Assembly: GCA_046330435.1 (NCBI GenBank)
Contig: JAXLST010000006.1
Span: 372,001-436,000, forward strand
Source: Ga0077560 sp046330435
GTDB lineage: Bacteria > Actinomycetota > Thermoleophilia > Miltoncostaeales > Miltoncostaeaceae
DNA length: 64,000 bases
Direction of reading: 5' to 3'
Positions 1 through 10,715 of this stretch are shown in pieces. The translations under genes were made by a program, and so were the position numbers. Under the pieces are notes generated by a model. It ran no database searches. It was not told where the DNA came from and saw only the letters and a program-made list of their open reading frames with translations. How positions within the stretch are numbered: position 1 is the first letter of the stretch; each line of letters opens with the position of its first letter.

Positions 1-28
1 GCGGCCCATACTGGGCCCCGATGTCCAT
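1..28 (-). CDS. possible N-terminus of a DegT/DnrJ/EryC1-type aminotransferase (runs off left edge)
   Basis: Reading leftward from an ATG at 28-26 gives MDIGAQYGP before the window ends. With the codons just upstream (LSVPL) this resembles the usual first residues of DegT/DnrJ/EryC1/StrS sugar aminotransferases (VPLxDLxAQY). Only nine codons are visible and there is no Shine-Dalgarno sequence, so the call is weak. If real, it lies downstream of the sensor kinase on the same strand. The rest of 1-137 holds nothing else I can name. Confidence 0.22.
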
Positions 29-137
29 CAGCGGAACGCTCAGCTGCGGTCTCCATGCGTCGGCGGCGGCGCCCTCGGGACGGGCGGCGGCCGGTGGATG
101 GGGAATCCCGTCACTCGTGGGACGGGCGGACGGCAGT

Positions 138-1349
138 CTAACCGGTCGGGAGGTCGGCGGACGCCGCCAGGTTCCCGCCCACCGTTCCGGGCCGTTCCTC
201 GGTGCCCGGGAAGACCGACGCCATGGGGATGGTGACGGTCATCGTGGTCCCGAAGCCCTCGCGTGAGCGGACCTCGGCGCGGCCGCCGGCACGCTCGGCG
301 ATGTGCTTCACCAGCGACAGCCCCAGCCCGGTGCCGCCCAGCCCCTTCGAGCGGGAGGCGTCCGCCCGGTAGAAGCGCTCGAAGATGTGCGGCAGGTGGC
401 GCTCGGCGATCCCCGGGCCGCGGTCCGCGACGATCAGCACCGCGCTGGCGCCCGACGCATCGGGGCGGGCCTCCACCGACACCCGCGCGTTGGGCCCGCC
501 GTACTTGACGGCGTTCTCCACCAGGTTCTGCACGATGGTCCGGGCCATGCGCTCGGTGAGCGGCACGGGGAGCCTCCCCAGGGCGTGCACGTCCACCGTG
601 GCGCCCTGCTCGTCCGCCAGCGGGCGCAGGGCGTCCACCGACGCCCGGGCCGCGTCGCACAGGTCCGTCCGCTCCGACGCGTCACCGGGGGACGCCTCCA
701 GCTCCGACAGGAACAGGATGTCGGTGATGAGCGCCTCCAGGCGGCCCGTCTCGGCGATCGCGCGGTTCGTGAACCGCTCCCGCAACTCCGGGGGGATCTC
801 CTCGTCGGCCAGTGCCTCCAGCATGCCCCGCAGGCCCGTGAGCGGCGTCCGCAGCTCGTGCGACACGTTCGCGACGAACTGCGAGCGCAGCTCCTGGTAG
901 GCGATCGCCTCGGTGAGGTCCGTGAGGAACAGCAGGCACTCGCGGCCGCCGCGCGCCGGCACGGGCTCGGCGACCACCCGGTAGGTGCGCCGGTCGTCGG
1001 TGAACAGCCGCACCTGCCCCTCCAGCGGCCGGCCCGTCTCGAGGGCGTGCGCGGCGAGCTCGGCGAGGCGGTGCTCGCCGAAGCACTCCAGGAGGAGCCT
1101 CCCGGGTTCCAGGAACGGGAAGCCCTCCCGCGCCCGGGCGTTCGCGGCGATGAGCCGCGTCTGGGAGTCGGCCCTCAGGGCGATCAGCGGGAACCGCTCG
1201 AACGCGTAGTCGGCGGGCCGCTGGTCCAGTGCGTCGGGCACGTCCGGCGGCGGCGGCGCGGACGCCGGACGCGTGTGCACCAGGGCCACCGCCAGGGCAA
1301 TCGCCAGGATCGCCGTCGCGGCGAGGAGCAGCAGCAGGAAGCCGACCAT
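138..1349 (-). CDS. orphan membrane-anchored sensor histidine kinase (PhoR-like)
   Basis: 403 aa. One N-terminal membrane helix (residues 3-24) is followed by a PAS-like region (about 50-150) and the kinase core. The H-box HELRTPL puts the phospho-accepting His near residue 164. The ATPase half shows the N-box NLVENAVKYG, G1 DRGPGI, the F-box FERFYR and G2 GTGLGLSL. Order and length match PhoR-type kinases. The upstream neighbour is divergent and not a regulator, so no partner response regulator is visible and the kinase is orphan within this window. The start is supported by a -10-like CATACT ending 6 bases before the ATG, which suggests a leaderless transcript. The signal sensed is unknown. 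Confidence 0.9.
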   Translation of the reverse strand: MVGFLLLLLAATAILAIALAVALVHTRPASAPPPPDVPDALDQRPADYAFERFPLIALRADSQTRLIAANARAREGFPFLEPGRLLLECFGEHRLAELAAHALETGRPLEGQVRLFTDDRRTYRVVAEPVPARGGRECLLFLTDLTEAIAYQELRSQFVANVSHELRTPLTGLRGMLEALADEEIPPELRERFTNRAIAETGRLEALITDILFLSELEASPGDASERTDLCDAARASVDALRPLADEQGATVDVHALGRLPVPLTERMARTIVQNLVENAVKYGGPNARVSVEARPDASGASAVLIVADRGPGIAERHLPHIFERFYRADASRSKGLGGTGLGLSLVKHIAERAGGRAEVRSREGFGTTMTVTIPMASVFPGTEERPGTVGGNLAASADLPTG

Positions 1350-1355
1350 GCCCGG

Positions 1356-1361
1356 AGTATG
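1356..1361 (-). promoter_or_regulatory. -10-like element, leaderless kinase start
   Basis: On the minus strand CATACT ends six bases before the kinase ATG at 1349, so transcription would begin at or next to the start codon. No ribosome binding site fits in the gap. No clear -35 is visible. Confidence 0.4.
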
Positions 1362-1452
1362 AAGCCCGGGACGGCCCCTCGGGCATCCTCACGATGTCCT
1401 GACACCGTCATCACCGGGTGCGCGCGACGCGCCTGCTGAGCTTCCCTCCCAC

Positions 1453-3249
1453 ATGCGCCGAGCCCACCTCGCCCTCGCGGCCGCCGCCCTGGCGGTCCCG
1501 GTCCACGCAGTCGCCGCGCCGCCCCCGGTGGAACCGCTGCTGCCGCCGTCCCCGGCGGTGGAGCAGGTGGCCCCCGGCATCGGCTACCAGCGGATCGTCG
1601 ACCCGGGCCCCCAGGTCATCCACGTGATCAAGGCGCAGCCAAGCGGCCTGGTGAGCCTCTCCCCGATCCTCACCGGCGGCGCGACGAGCCGCCGCGGGAA
1701 CCTCGCCGACGCCCTCGCCGCCCGCTCGCCGTCCGGCGGGGTCGTCGCGGTGAACGGCGACTTCTTCAACACGTCCGCCTCCTACCCCAGCGGCATCACG
1801 GTGACCGCCGCCGACGGGCTGGCGAGCGAACCGGAGCCCACCCGATCCGCCCTGGTGCTGGGACCGGACGGCGTCCTCGCCGCGGCGCGCCTCACCCTGA
1901 CCGGCCGCTGGCAGACCACCGACACCACCGGGAACCCGCTGGGCCTGCTGCGGACGTTCTCGGGCATCAACCGCCCGGCGGAACGCACCAGCGAGACCGT
2001 GCTGTTCACCCCGGCGTACGGCTCGGCGACCCCGTCGGGCACCCGGCGCACGGAGGCGGTGGTCACGCTGGACGGCGGCGCCCAGCTGGTGCCGAACACC
2101 TCCGTGGCGGGCACCGTCACCAAGGTCCGCACCTCCGGCGGCACGGCGATCGCCCGGGGCACGGTGGTGGTGAGCGGCACCGGCGGCAACGCCGGGGTCG
2201 TCGGGAAGGACCTGGTCGCGGGCGCCCGGGTGCGCATCGACCCGGGCGTGGCGGGCTTCCCGGCGTCGGCCCTCGCCCTGGGCGGCGGGCCGCTGCTGGT
2301 GGACGCCGGCGCCCCGGTGCCGGCCGCCGGCGAGGGGTTCTCGTCCTCCCAGCTCACGCAGCGCACCGCGCGCACCGCGATCGGCCAGACCGCGGACGGC
2401 GCGTACCTGCTGGTCGCCGCGGAGGGCCCGCAGCAGGGCAGCCGCGGCATCACCGTCGGCGAGCAGGCACGGCTGATGGCCCGCCTGGGCGCCCGGCTCG
2501 CCGTGGCGATGGACGCCGGCGGCAGCGCCCAGATGGTGGTGGACGGCAGCCCGGCGGTGCGCTGGTCGTCGCCCCGCAGCCTCACCACCTCGCTGGTGAT
2601 GCGGTACGACGGCGTGCGCGTGGCCCCCATGCTGGCCCGCATCACCCCGAACGGCGACGGCATCGACGACCGCGGCGCCGCGCGCGTGACCGCGCCCCGG
2701 CCCGGCCGCCTCGTGGTCGCGCTGGAGCGGCGCGGCGGCGGGGACCGGCGGGAGCTGCTCTCCCAGCCCGTCGAGGCCGGCCCCGTGGTGCTGCCGGTCG
2801 ACGCGACCGGCCTCCCGCTCGGCGACGGCGCGTGGGACCTCACCGCCACCCTCACCCCCGACGGACTGCCCGCGACCACCGCGAGCCGCGGGTTCCTGGT
2901 GGACCGCACCCTCGCCGACCTGCGGGTCCGCCCCGTGCGCGAACGCGCGGGCCGGAAGGTGCGGCCCGCGGTGCGCATCGCGTTCCGGCTCCTGCGGCCC
3001 GCGAAGGTCACGGTCCGCGTGTTCGACGCGAACGGCCGCCTGCGCCGCACGCTCCGCGCATCCCGCACCTACCGCAAGGGCACGGCCCTCGTGGTGTGGG
3101 ACCGCCGCGTGTCCCGCAAGCTCGCCGTCGGCGAGCACCGCATCGAGGTCGAGGCCCGCACGAGCTTCGGCCGGCCCGGCCTCGCCACCGACGTCACGCT
3201 CGCCCCGGTGCGGCCCCCCAAGAAGAAGAAGGCCGGCACCGGCGGCTGA
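1453..3249 (+). CDS. secreted phosphodiester glycosidase (NAGPA) family protein
   Basis: 598 aa. Residues 1-22 form a signal peptide ending in AVAA. Residues of about 80-370 carry features of the NAGPA/phosphodiester-glycosidase domain: VVAVNGDFFN, ALGGGPLLVDAG, RTAIGQTADGAYLLVA and MDAGGSAQMVVDG. In this family, human NAGPA uncovers mannose 6-phosphate and bacterial members are linked to cell-surface glycopolymers. The C-terminal third contains a FlgD-like Ig fold (RVFDANGRLRRTLRASRTYRKG, WDRR) followed by a basic Lys-rich tail. The protein probably acts outside the membrane; its substrate is unknown. It is transcribed divergently from the sensor kinase, about 100 bp apart, and convergently with the next small gene. 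Confidence 0.8.
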   Translation: MRRAHLALAAAALAVPVHAVAAPPPVEPLLPPSPAVEQVAPGIGYQRIVDPGPQVIHVIKAQPSGLVSLSPILTGGATSRRGNLADALAARSPSGGVVAVNGDFFNTSASYPSGITVTAADGLASEPEPTRSALVLGPDGVLAAARLTLTGRWQTTDTTGNPLGLLRTFSGINRPAERTSETVLFTPAYGSATPSGTRRTEAVVTLDGGAQLVPNTSVAGTVTKVRTSGGTAIARGTVVVSGTGGNAGVVGKDLVAGARVRIDPGVAGFPASALALGGGPLLVDAGAPVPAAGEGFSSSQLTQRTARTAIGQTADGAYLLVAAEGPQQGSRGITVGEQARLMARLGARLAVAMDAGGSAQMVVDGSPAVRWSSPRSLTTSLVMRYDGVRVAPMLARITPNGDGIDDRGAARVTAPRPGRLVVALERRGGGDRRELLSQPVEAGPVVLPVDATGLPLGDGAWDLTATLTPDGLPATTASRGFLVDRTLADLRVRPVRERAGRKVRPAVRIAFRLLRPAKVTVRVFDANGRLRRTLRASRTYRKGTALVVWDRRVSRKLAVGEHRIEVEARTSFGRPGLATDVTLAPVRPPKKKKAGTGG

Positions 3250-3264
3250 GCGGGAACGTCCGGG

Positions 3265-3516
3265 CTACTCCTCGGCGAGGGCGGCGATCTCCGCCTTCAC
3301 CGCGCGCATCTCCTCGACGAGGCGGTCCACCTCGCCGTCCAGGCCGGACTCGCCCTCGCGCTGGCGGTAGACCGTCTCCCCCAGCTCCTCGGCGAGGCCC
3401 GAGAGCTTCCGCTTGAGCTGGAACGACTGGCCCGCGTCCTTCGCCTCGTCCAGGCCCTTCTGGGCGGCTTCCGCGGCGGCCTTCGCGGCCTCCTTCGCCT
3501 TGTCCATGATCCCCAT
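3265..3516 (-). CDS. small charged helical coiled-coil protein, unknown function
   Basis: 83 aa, almost entirely predicted helix: an Ala/Lys-rich N-terminus (KAKEAAKAAAEAAQKG) then an acidic heptad-like region ending VKAEIAALAEE. There is no signal peptide, membrane segment or Cys. AAGGGAG lies 7 bases upstream of the ATG. The composition resembles small actinobacterial YtxH-like or stress-type helical proteins, but I assign no function. The stop is 15 bases from the convergent glycosidase gene. Confidence 0.65.
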   Translation of the reverse strand: MGIMDKAKEAAKAAAEAAQKGLDEAKDAGQSFQLKRKLSGLAEELGETVYRQREGESGLDGEVDRLVEEMRAVKAEIAALAEE

Positions 3517-3560
3517 GGCGCGCTCCCTTCTGCGGGGTTGGGCGGTGGCTCAGGCCGAGC

Positions 3561-3953
3561 CTACGCCTCCTCGGACCGCCACAGCCAGGTGCCCAGGGCG
3601 GTCGCCACCAGGCCGAAGATCACGGCCAGGTACAGGCCCCACTTGCGGCCGTCGCCACCCTCCAGCATGAGCGCCAGGGTGATGATGAACGGCACCGAGA
3701 TGCAGTACGTGCCCAGCGCCAGCGGGTTGAACGGGATCGGGAGCTCGTAGTCGAACGCGGCGGCGGCGAACGCGGCGACGGCGACCAGCGTGAGGATCAG
3801 GAAGATCCACGACGAGGGGAGGATGTCCATCCCGGTGAACTTGATGGGCCCACCGCCCGCCCAGGTGAAGAACAGCATGGCGATGGCGAACAGCACGCTC
3901 GCCCCCGCTGCGCCCAGCATCTTCTGCTGCGGCGTGATGCCCGAAAGGTCCAC
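3561..3953 (-). CDS. four-helix membrane protein of unknown function
   Basis: 130 aa from a GTG at 3953, chosen because AAGGAGA sits 7 bases upstream (3961-3967); an in-frame ATG at 4007 would add a Cys/Pro-rich stretch with no ribosome binding site. After a short soluble start (DLSGITPQQKMLG) there are four hydrophobic segments, roughly ASVLFAIAMLFFTW, SWIFLILTLVAVAAFAAAAF, YCISVPFIITLALML and LYLAVIFGLVATALGTWLW. Both termini are likely cytoplasmic. No conserved catalytic motif is visible. It lies in a tandem of small minus-strand genes. Confidence 0.7.
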   Translation of the reverse strand: MDLSGITPQQKMLGAAGASVLFAIAMLFFTWAGGGPIKFTGMDILPSSWIFLILTLVAVAAFAAAAFDYELPIPFNPLALGTYCISVPFIITLALMLEGGDGRKWGLYLAVIFGLVATALGTWLWRSEEA

Positions 3954-4057
3954 GGTCGTCTCTCCTTGGGGGATTGGCGGGCACCGGCCCGCACACTCAC
4001 CCGTCATGTATCGGCCGACGGATGCCGCGGATGATTCTTGCAGCGGGGTCGGCGCCC

Positions 4058-4288
4058 CTACTGGACGGCTTCGGCCCTCCGGGCGCTGGCGCCGCGGTCG
4101 TCGGGGTCCCGGTCGTAGCAGGGGGCCTGGCGGAACGGGGTGACGGGGTCCCCGACGTGGGGGACGCGGCCCAGCCGGGTGGCGGCGACGCGGCGCAGGC
4201 GGCCGGCCGCGGGTGACGCGGCCAGGCCGGCGAGGCCGCCCAGGAGCAGCAGCAGGCCCCGCAGCTGGCGTCCCGGGCCGGCGGTCAT
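4058..4288 (-). CDS. possible small protein with N-terminal membrane helix
   Basis: 76 aa reading from an ATG four bases after the stop of the GYD gene. A hydrophobic stretch (LRGLLLLLGGLAGLAAS) near the N-terminus is followed by an Arg-rich tail. No Shine-Dalgarno precedes it, so expression would depend on coupling to the GYD gene. It may be a chance frame. The stretch 3954-4292 contains no other convincing gene. Confidence 0.3.
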   Translation of the reverse strand: MTAGPGRQLRGLLLLLGGLAGLAASPAAGRLRRVAATRLGRVPHVGDPVTPFRQAPCYDRDPDDRGASARRAEAVQ

Positions 4289-4292
4289 CGGA

Positions 4293-4577
4293 TCACTTGA
4301 GGAGCGACAGGAACTCGTCGACCGGGATGGCCGTGAGCGTCTGGAAGTGCGCGGTCCCGCGCGCGGCGAGCTCCATCGACACGCGGGCGATGACCTTCTC
4401 GTCCGGCGCCTCGACGATGTTCACGAAGTCGTACGGGCCGAGCACGGCCCACTGCTCGACGACCCGGGCACCCATCTGCTCGATCTCGTCGTTGACCTCC
4501 TTGAGGCGCGTGGGGTTCGCCTTCAGCGTCCCGACGCCGTGGGGGCTGAGCGTGCTGAGCAGGATGTAGGTCGGCAA
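4293..4577 (-). CDS. GYD-domain protein
   Basis: 94 aa, the normal size for this small α/β-barrel-like family. MPTYILLSTLSPHGVGTLKANPTRL at the N-terminus and QWAVLGPYDFVNIVEAPDEKVIARV in the middle are characteristic. The start is TTG, supported by GAGGAGGA five to seven bases upstream. GYD proteins are widespread soluble proteins of unknown biochemical role. The gene may be co-transcribed with the short frame immediately downstream. Confidence 0.85.
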   Translation of the reverse strand: MPTYILLSTLSPHGVGTLKANPTRLKEVNDEIEQMGARVVEQWAVLGPYDFVNIVEAPDEKVIARVSMELAARGTAHFQTLTAIPVDEFLSLLK

Positions 4578-4679
4578 CGGGTCCTCCTCATGCGGTGCCG
4601 TGCGGTTCGTCCCTCGGACGCGGCGAGCCTAGCACCGCGCCGCGCACCGCTGGCGAGGGACGCGTCCCCGCGGGCCGAC

Positions 4680-4685
4680 TACGAT
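4680..4685 (+). promoter_or_regulatory. -10-like TACGAT, leaderless start of the DUF4190-type gene
   Basis: TACGAT ends nine bases before the ATG at 4695 and no ribosome binding site lies between. This is the layout of a leaderless actinobacterial promoter. No good -35 is seen. Confidence 0.4.
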
Positions 4686-4694
4686 CCGGGACCG

Positions 4695-5012
4695 ATGAGC
4701 ACGCTGCCGCCACCGGTCCCCGCACCGTTCCCCGGCGTCCCTGCCGTCCCGCCCGCACGGGTGTCGGGGCGGGCGACGGCGGCGATGGTGCTGGGCATCG
4801 TGGGCCTGGCCAGCGGGTTCACGGGCGTGACACTGCTGTGCGCGGTCGCGGCGAACGTGATCGGGTCGCTGGCGCTGGCCGACATCGACGCGTCCGGCGG
4901 GACGCTGGGCGGCCGGGGCAAGGCCGTCGCCGGGATCGCCTGCGCGGTCTGCGCGCTGGCGGTGTGGATCACGCTGTTCGCGGTGCTCGCGGCGACGGGG
5001 GCGATCGAGTGA
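4695..5012 (+). CDS. DUF4190-like two-helix membrane protein
   Basis: 105 aa. A Pro-rich cytoplasmic leader (about 25 residues) precedes two membrane helices, AMVLGIVGLASGFTGVTLLCAVAANVIGSLAL and AVAGIACAVCALAVWITLFAVLA, joined by a short Gly-rich segment that includes GGRGKAVAG. This layout (P-rich leader, helix, SLALADI, GKG linker, helix) is typical of DUF4190 proteins. Its stop overlaps the GTG of the next membrane protein by three bases, indicating translational coupling. Confidence 0.75.
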   Translation: MSTLPPPVPAPFPGVPAVPPARVSGRATAAMVLGIVGLASGFTGVTLLCAVAANVIGSLALADIDASGGTLGGRGKAVAGIACAVCALAVWITLFAVLAATGAIE

Positions 5013-5506
5013 CCGCGCGGGGCCCGGCACCGGCGGGACGTCCGCTGCTGCCGTCGCTCGCGGCGCTGGCGGGGGCCCTCGCGGTGTGCGTGACGGTGTT
5101 CCTGCCGTGGTACGAACCGGTGCTGGCGGAGCCCCTCGCCCCGGACGCCGTGTCCGGGTGGGATGCGACGACGGCGGCCCGCATCGCGGTGGCCGGCGCG
5201 GTGCTGTGCGCGCTGTGCTCGCTCGCCGTGGCGCTCGACGCGCGGGACCTGCTGGCGCTGGACGCCGGCGGGATCTCCCTGCTGTCGATCATGTCGGTGG
5301 CCGGTGCGGGCGTGGCCGCCGCGGCGATCGCGTTCCGGGCGATCCGGCTGCCGGAGCCGTCGGCGGTCCTCTCGCGGGAGCTGGGGCTCTACCTGGCGCT
5401 GCTGGCGGCCCTGGGCGCGCTGGCCGCGGGACTCATCCAGCTGGTCGTGTCGTCCACGGGCGCACCGGCGGTGCCGCGCAGGGCGGCATCCCGTCCACGG
5501 GGGTGA
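5009..5506 (+). CDS. four-helix membrane protein of unknown function
   Basis: 165 aa from a GTG overlapping the preceding stop (GTGA). Four membrane helices can be read at about residues 12-32 (SLAALAGALAVCVTVFLPWY), 55-75, 85-110 and 125-148. An acidic/Trp motif (SGWDAT) lies after the first helix, like many actinobacterial membrane proteins of unknown function. It is coupled to the DUF4190-like gene, so the two may form a complex. Confidence 0.7.
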   Translation: MTARGPAPAGRPLLPSLAALAGALAVCVTVFLPWYEPVLAEPLAPDAVSGWDATTAARIAVAGAVLCALCSLAVALDARDLLALDAGGISLLSIMSVAGAGVAAAAIAFRAIRLPEPSAVLSRELGLYLALLAALGALAAGLIQLVVSSTGAPAVPRRAASRPRG

Positions 5507-5541
5507 TCGGCGGCGCCCGGGGCGCCGATACCGAAGGTGCC

Positions 5542-6000
5542 ATGCCCGACCGGAACCTCCCCTTCACCCGCTTCCGCACCTACGAGGGCCGCTCACCCGT
5601 CCCCCGCGTCGAGCGGCTGCACTGGGACACCGAGCATGAGGCCGACCTCCCGCCCACCCCGGCGGAGGGCCGCATCGTCCGGATCCGGAGGGTGACGGCC
5701 GCCGAGGGCGCGGCGGAGACCGCCCGGTGGGCGGCGGGCGGCGCGCACCGCTGCGAGGGCCCCTCGGGGTGGACGGTGCTGGAGCGCACCCGCCCCGACG
5801 CCGTGACCGGGCTGCCGCGCCGCCAGCGGCTGGCCGTGGGACCGGGGGACCCGGCGACCGCCCTCAACCTGTCGGTGCTGGAACCGCCGCACCGCGACGA
5901 CGACGAGCTGTGGCACCGGACGCTCGAGCGGATGGCCGCCGCACGTCCCGCCGGCGAGCCGGAGCCACCCGCCGGCGAGGTGCACGACTGGGCCGCCTGA
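5542..6000 (+). CDS. unknown soluble protein, 152 aa
   Basis: I do not recognise a domain. The protein is hydrophilic, rich in Arg, Glu and Pro, with no signal peptide or membrane helix. It contains RFRTYEGRSPVPRVERLHWDTEHE near the N-terminus and an acidic patch (HRDDDELWHRTLERM) near the C-terminus. The start is the first ATG; a weak -10-like TACCGA (5529-5534) ends seven bases before it, and there is no ribosome binding site. Confidence 0.6.
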   Translation: MPDRNLPFTRFRTYEGRSPVPRVERLHWDTEHEADLPPTPAEGRIVRIRRVTAAEGAAETARWAAGGAHRCEGPSGWTVLERTRPDAVTGLPRRQRLAVGPGDPATALNLSVLEPPHRDDDELWHRTLERMAAARPAGEPEPPAGEVHDWAA

Positions 6001-6013
6001 GGCCCGGGCGCGC

Positions 6014-6019
6014 TACCGT
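6014..6019 (+). promoter_or_regulatory. -10-like TACCGT, leaderless start
   Basis: TACCGT ends seven bases before the GTG at 6027, with no ribosome binding site between. It is the third such arrangement within 1.4 kb. Confidence 0.35.
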
Positions 6020-6026
6020 TCCCGGC

Positions 6027-6302
6027 GTGAGCGACGCCACGGCACTGCGCGTATGGGCCGCCTCCTCCGGGTGGGAGGGGCCGTTCCAGCACGAGGAGGT
6101 CATCGTGCTGGCCGAGGACCTCGACGGCGCCCGCCGGGCGGCGGAGGAGGCCTTCGCCGGCGTGGTGCAGCCGGTGTGCCGCGCGAAGATGCGCATCGCC
6201 GACCTCGGTCCCGTCCGGGCCGGGGCCGTCGCCCGCCCCCGCCGCAACGGGGAGTCGTTCACCGCGGCCGGTGCCGAGGTGGACCTGCGCTGCGGCGAAT
6301 GA
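6027..6302 (+). CDS. unknown small soluble protein, 91 aa
   Basis: Starts at GTG just after a -10-like TACCGT. The sequence (WEGPFQHEEVIVLAEDLDGARRAAEEAF near the middle) suggests a small α/β protein with one central helix. It has no export signal. I recognise no family. Confidence 0.55.
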   Translation: MSDATALRVWAASSGWEGPFQHEEVIVLAEDLDGARRAAEEAFAGVVQPVCRAKMRIADLGPVRAGAVARPRRNGESFTAAGAEVDLRCGE

Positions 6303-6390
6303 CCCCGTAGGGGGTGCAGTCCCGCCCCCGGGACGCCGATGTTCCCTCCGACGGCCGGCACGGCCGGGCAGGTCACACGGAGAGGACCGC

Positions 6391-8064
6391 ATGGACGCTT
6401 CCCACGCCCGCCGGCGGCTGCTGACCGTCGCCGCGGCCGCAGCCACCCTGGCCATTCCCGCCGCCGCCGGCGCCGCACCGCTCACGGGCACCGTCGCCGG
6501 AACCACCGGCGGCTCCGTGCTCGCCATCGCACCCAGCGGCGACGCGGTGCGCGCGCCGATCGGCACCGACGGCGGGTTCTCACTCGCCCTGAGCCGGCGC
6601 TTCAAGGGTGCCACGCTGCACGTGGTGGACGCGGGCGGCGGCTACGCCGGCCCCGTGGTGCTGCGCGCCAGGGGCGGCAGGGCCTACACGGCGCTCGCCG
6701 TCACGCGCGGCCGCCTCGGCACCCTCGCCGCCAAGGGCGGCTGGTACGCCGCACGCGGCCTGCGTCCGCGGTTCACGCTCGGCACGTACGTGCTCGCCAC
6801 CCGGACCGGGAGGCCCCTGGGCGCCGGGCGCCTGGGCCTGGTGACCGTGAAGAAGGGCCGGAAGGCCGGCATCGCGGCCGCGGGCCCGGGCGACGGCCCC
6901 GGTGACGGCGGCCGGAACCGGCCGGACGGCGGGAACCGCGGCGGAGGAGGCCAGGCCCAGCCCGGCGGCGACACCGACCGGGACGGCCTGCCGAACGCGC
7001 TCGACGCCGACGACAACGGCAACGGGGTCCTCGACGGCAACGACCCGACCGCGGGCAGCGACACGTCCTCCGGGCTGTTCACCACCGTGAAGACCCGCCT
7101 CGACACCGCGCTCAACGCGAACGCCGCGGGCGTGACGCGGGAGCAGATCGACGGCCTGGTGTCGGGCGACGGCACCTTCAACCTGGCGTTCTACGTCGAC
7201 CCGGCGCAGTTCCGCGGCACCACCATCACCAGCGGGCACGTGGAGTGCGGCACCCTCGCCTACTGCCGGGTGCCGGACGGCACCGCGGTGATCAGCGGGA
7301 TGTCGGAGTCCTCGCCGAGCCTGCCCCGCGGCGACCGGTGGGCCACGTGGTCGCCGGACGGCAGCGGGTACCCCAACCTGGAGCGCCTCACCGGCTGGGA
7401 CGGCCGCGCCTCGTTCGCGATGGGCGTGCAGCCCCGCGTCGGCACCGACGCCATCCGGCCGGGCGACGTCATGGACGTCGTGTTCGCGACGTCCACCGGG
7501 ATCATCCGGCGACCCACCACCCTGGCGCCGTACTTCGTCACCGTGCCGGCCGTCTCGGCGTGGAGCAGCGGAAGCGCATCCGGGACCGTCACGTACCCCA
7601 TGCCACCGGGGGCCGCCGGCGCGAGCGAGGGCAACCCGCTGCTGCTGGGCGACGGCACGCTGACGCTCACGTTCTGGCGCCCGCAGCGGCTGTCGGTCCC
7701 GGGCGCCGAGACCGGTGAGTACCAGGACCTCGGCCACCTGAACTACGGGATCTCGTACGACGGGCAATCGCGGCAGTACGGCTGCCGGGACCAGATCTCG
7801 GGGCTGAGCCCCACCCTGTCGCGGCGCGCGGGCGGCACCGACGACATGGCGGTGCAGCTGTTCCCGCTCAAGGACTCCGCCGCGGACGCGCCCGCGGATC
7901 CGGCGAAGACCCTGACGTTCACCGTCGACCTGGCGGCCTGCCTGACGGCGAACGGCCAGACGGCGGCGGGGGCGACGGTCACCCTGGACCTCACGGCGGC
8001 CGGCGAGGACCGTCCCGGTGGGAACGACCGGGCGAGCCAGAAGATCGTGGTGCGCCTGCCGTAA
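6391..8064 (+). CDS. secreted protein with dockerin/thrombospondin-type calcium repeats
   Basis: 557 aa, preceded by GGAGAGGA. Residues 1-28 form a signal peptide (twin Arg RRRLL, then an Ala-rich core ending AGA). Residues 30-160 look like a β-sandwich (GTVAGTTGGSVLAIAPSG). A Gly/Asn/Pro-rich linker leads to a calcium-binding repeat, DTDRDGLPNALDADDNGNGVLDGND. The C-terminal 330 residues are predicted mainly β, with paired Cys (CGTLAYC, later GCRDQ and ACL), and have no catalytic motif I recognise. Probably an extracellular structural or adhesive protein. A 13-bp-stem hairpin follows the stop. Confidence 0.7.
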   Translation: MDASHARRRLLTVAAAAATLAIPAAAGAAPLTGTVAGTTGGSVLAIAPSGDAVRAPIGTDGGFSLALSRRFKGATLHVVDAGGGYAGPVVLRARGGRAYTALAVTRGRLGTLAAKGGWYAARGLRPRFTLGTYVLATRTGRPLGAGRLGLVTVKKGRKAGIAAAGPGDGPGDGGRNRPDGGNRGGGGQAQPGGDTDRDGLPNALDADDNGNGVLDGNDPTAGSDTSSGLFTTVKTRLDTALNANAAGVTREQIDGLVSGDGTFNLAFYVDPAQFRGTTITSGHVECGTLAYCRVPDGTAVISGMSESSPSLPRGDRWATWSPDGSGYPNLERLTGWDGRASFAMGVQPRVGTDAIRPGDVMDVVFATSTGIIRRPTTLAPYFVTVPAVSAWSSGSASGTVTYPMPPGAAGASEGNPLLLGDGTLTLTFWRPQRLSVPGAETGEYQDLGHLNYGISYDGQSRQYGCRDQISGLSPTLSRRAGGTDDMAVQLFPLKDSAADAPADPAKTLTFTVDLAACLTANGQTAAGATVTLDLTAAGEDRPGGNDRASQKIVVRLP

Positions 8065-8073
8065 CCCGCAGCG

Positions 8074-8102
8074 GGGTGCGGGGCCGCGACGGCCCCGCAC
8101 CC
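8074..8102. terminator. bidirectional GC hairpin between convergent genes
   Basis: A perfect 13-bp stem (arms 8074-8086 and 8090-8102, loop CGA) fills the gap between the secreted protein gene and the convergent clpB. There is no T tract, so it is likely a factor-assisted or bidirectional terminator. Confidence 0.55.
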
Positions 8103-8112
8103 AGCGTGCGTG

Positions 8113-10704
<2,592 letters not shown>

Positions 10705-10715
10705 TTCGTCCCCAC

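Noticed and set aside
3954..4007. ATG start of the four-helix membrane protein at 4007
   Set aside because: No ribosome binding site there; GTG 3953 has AAGGAGA at ideal distance and gives a cleaner N-terminus.
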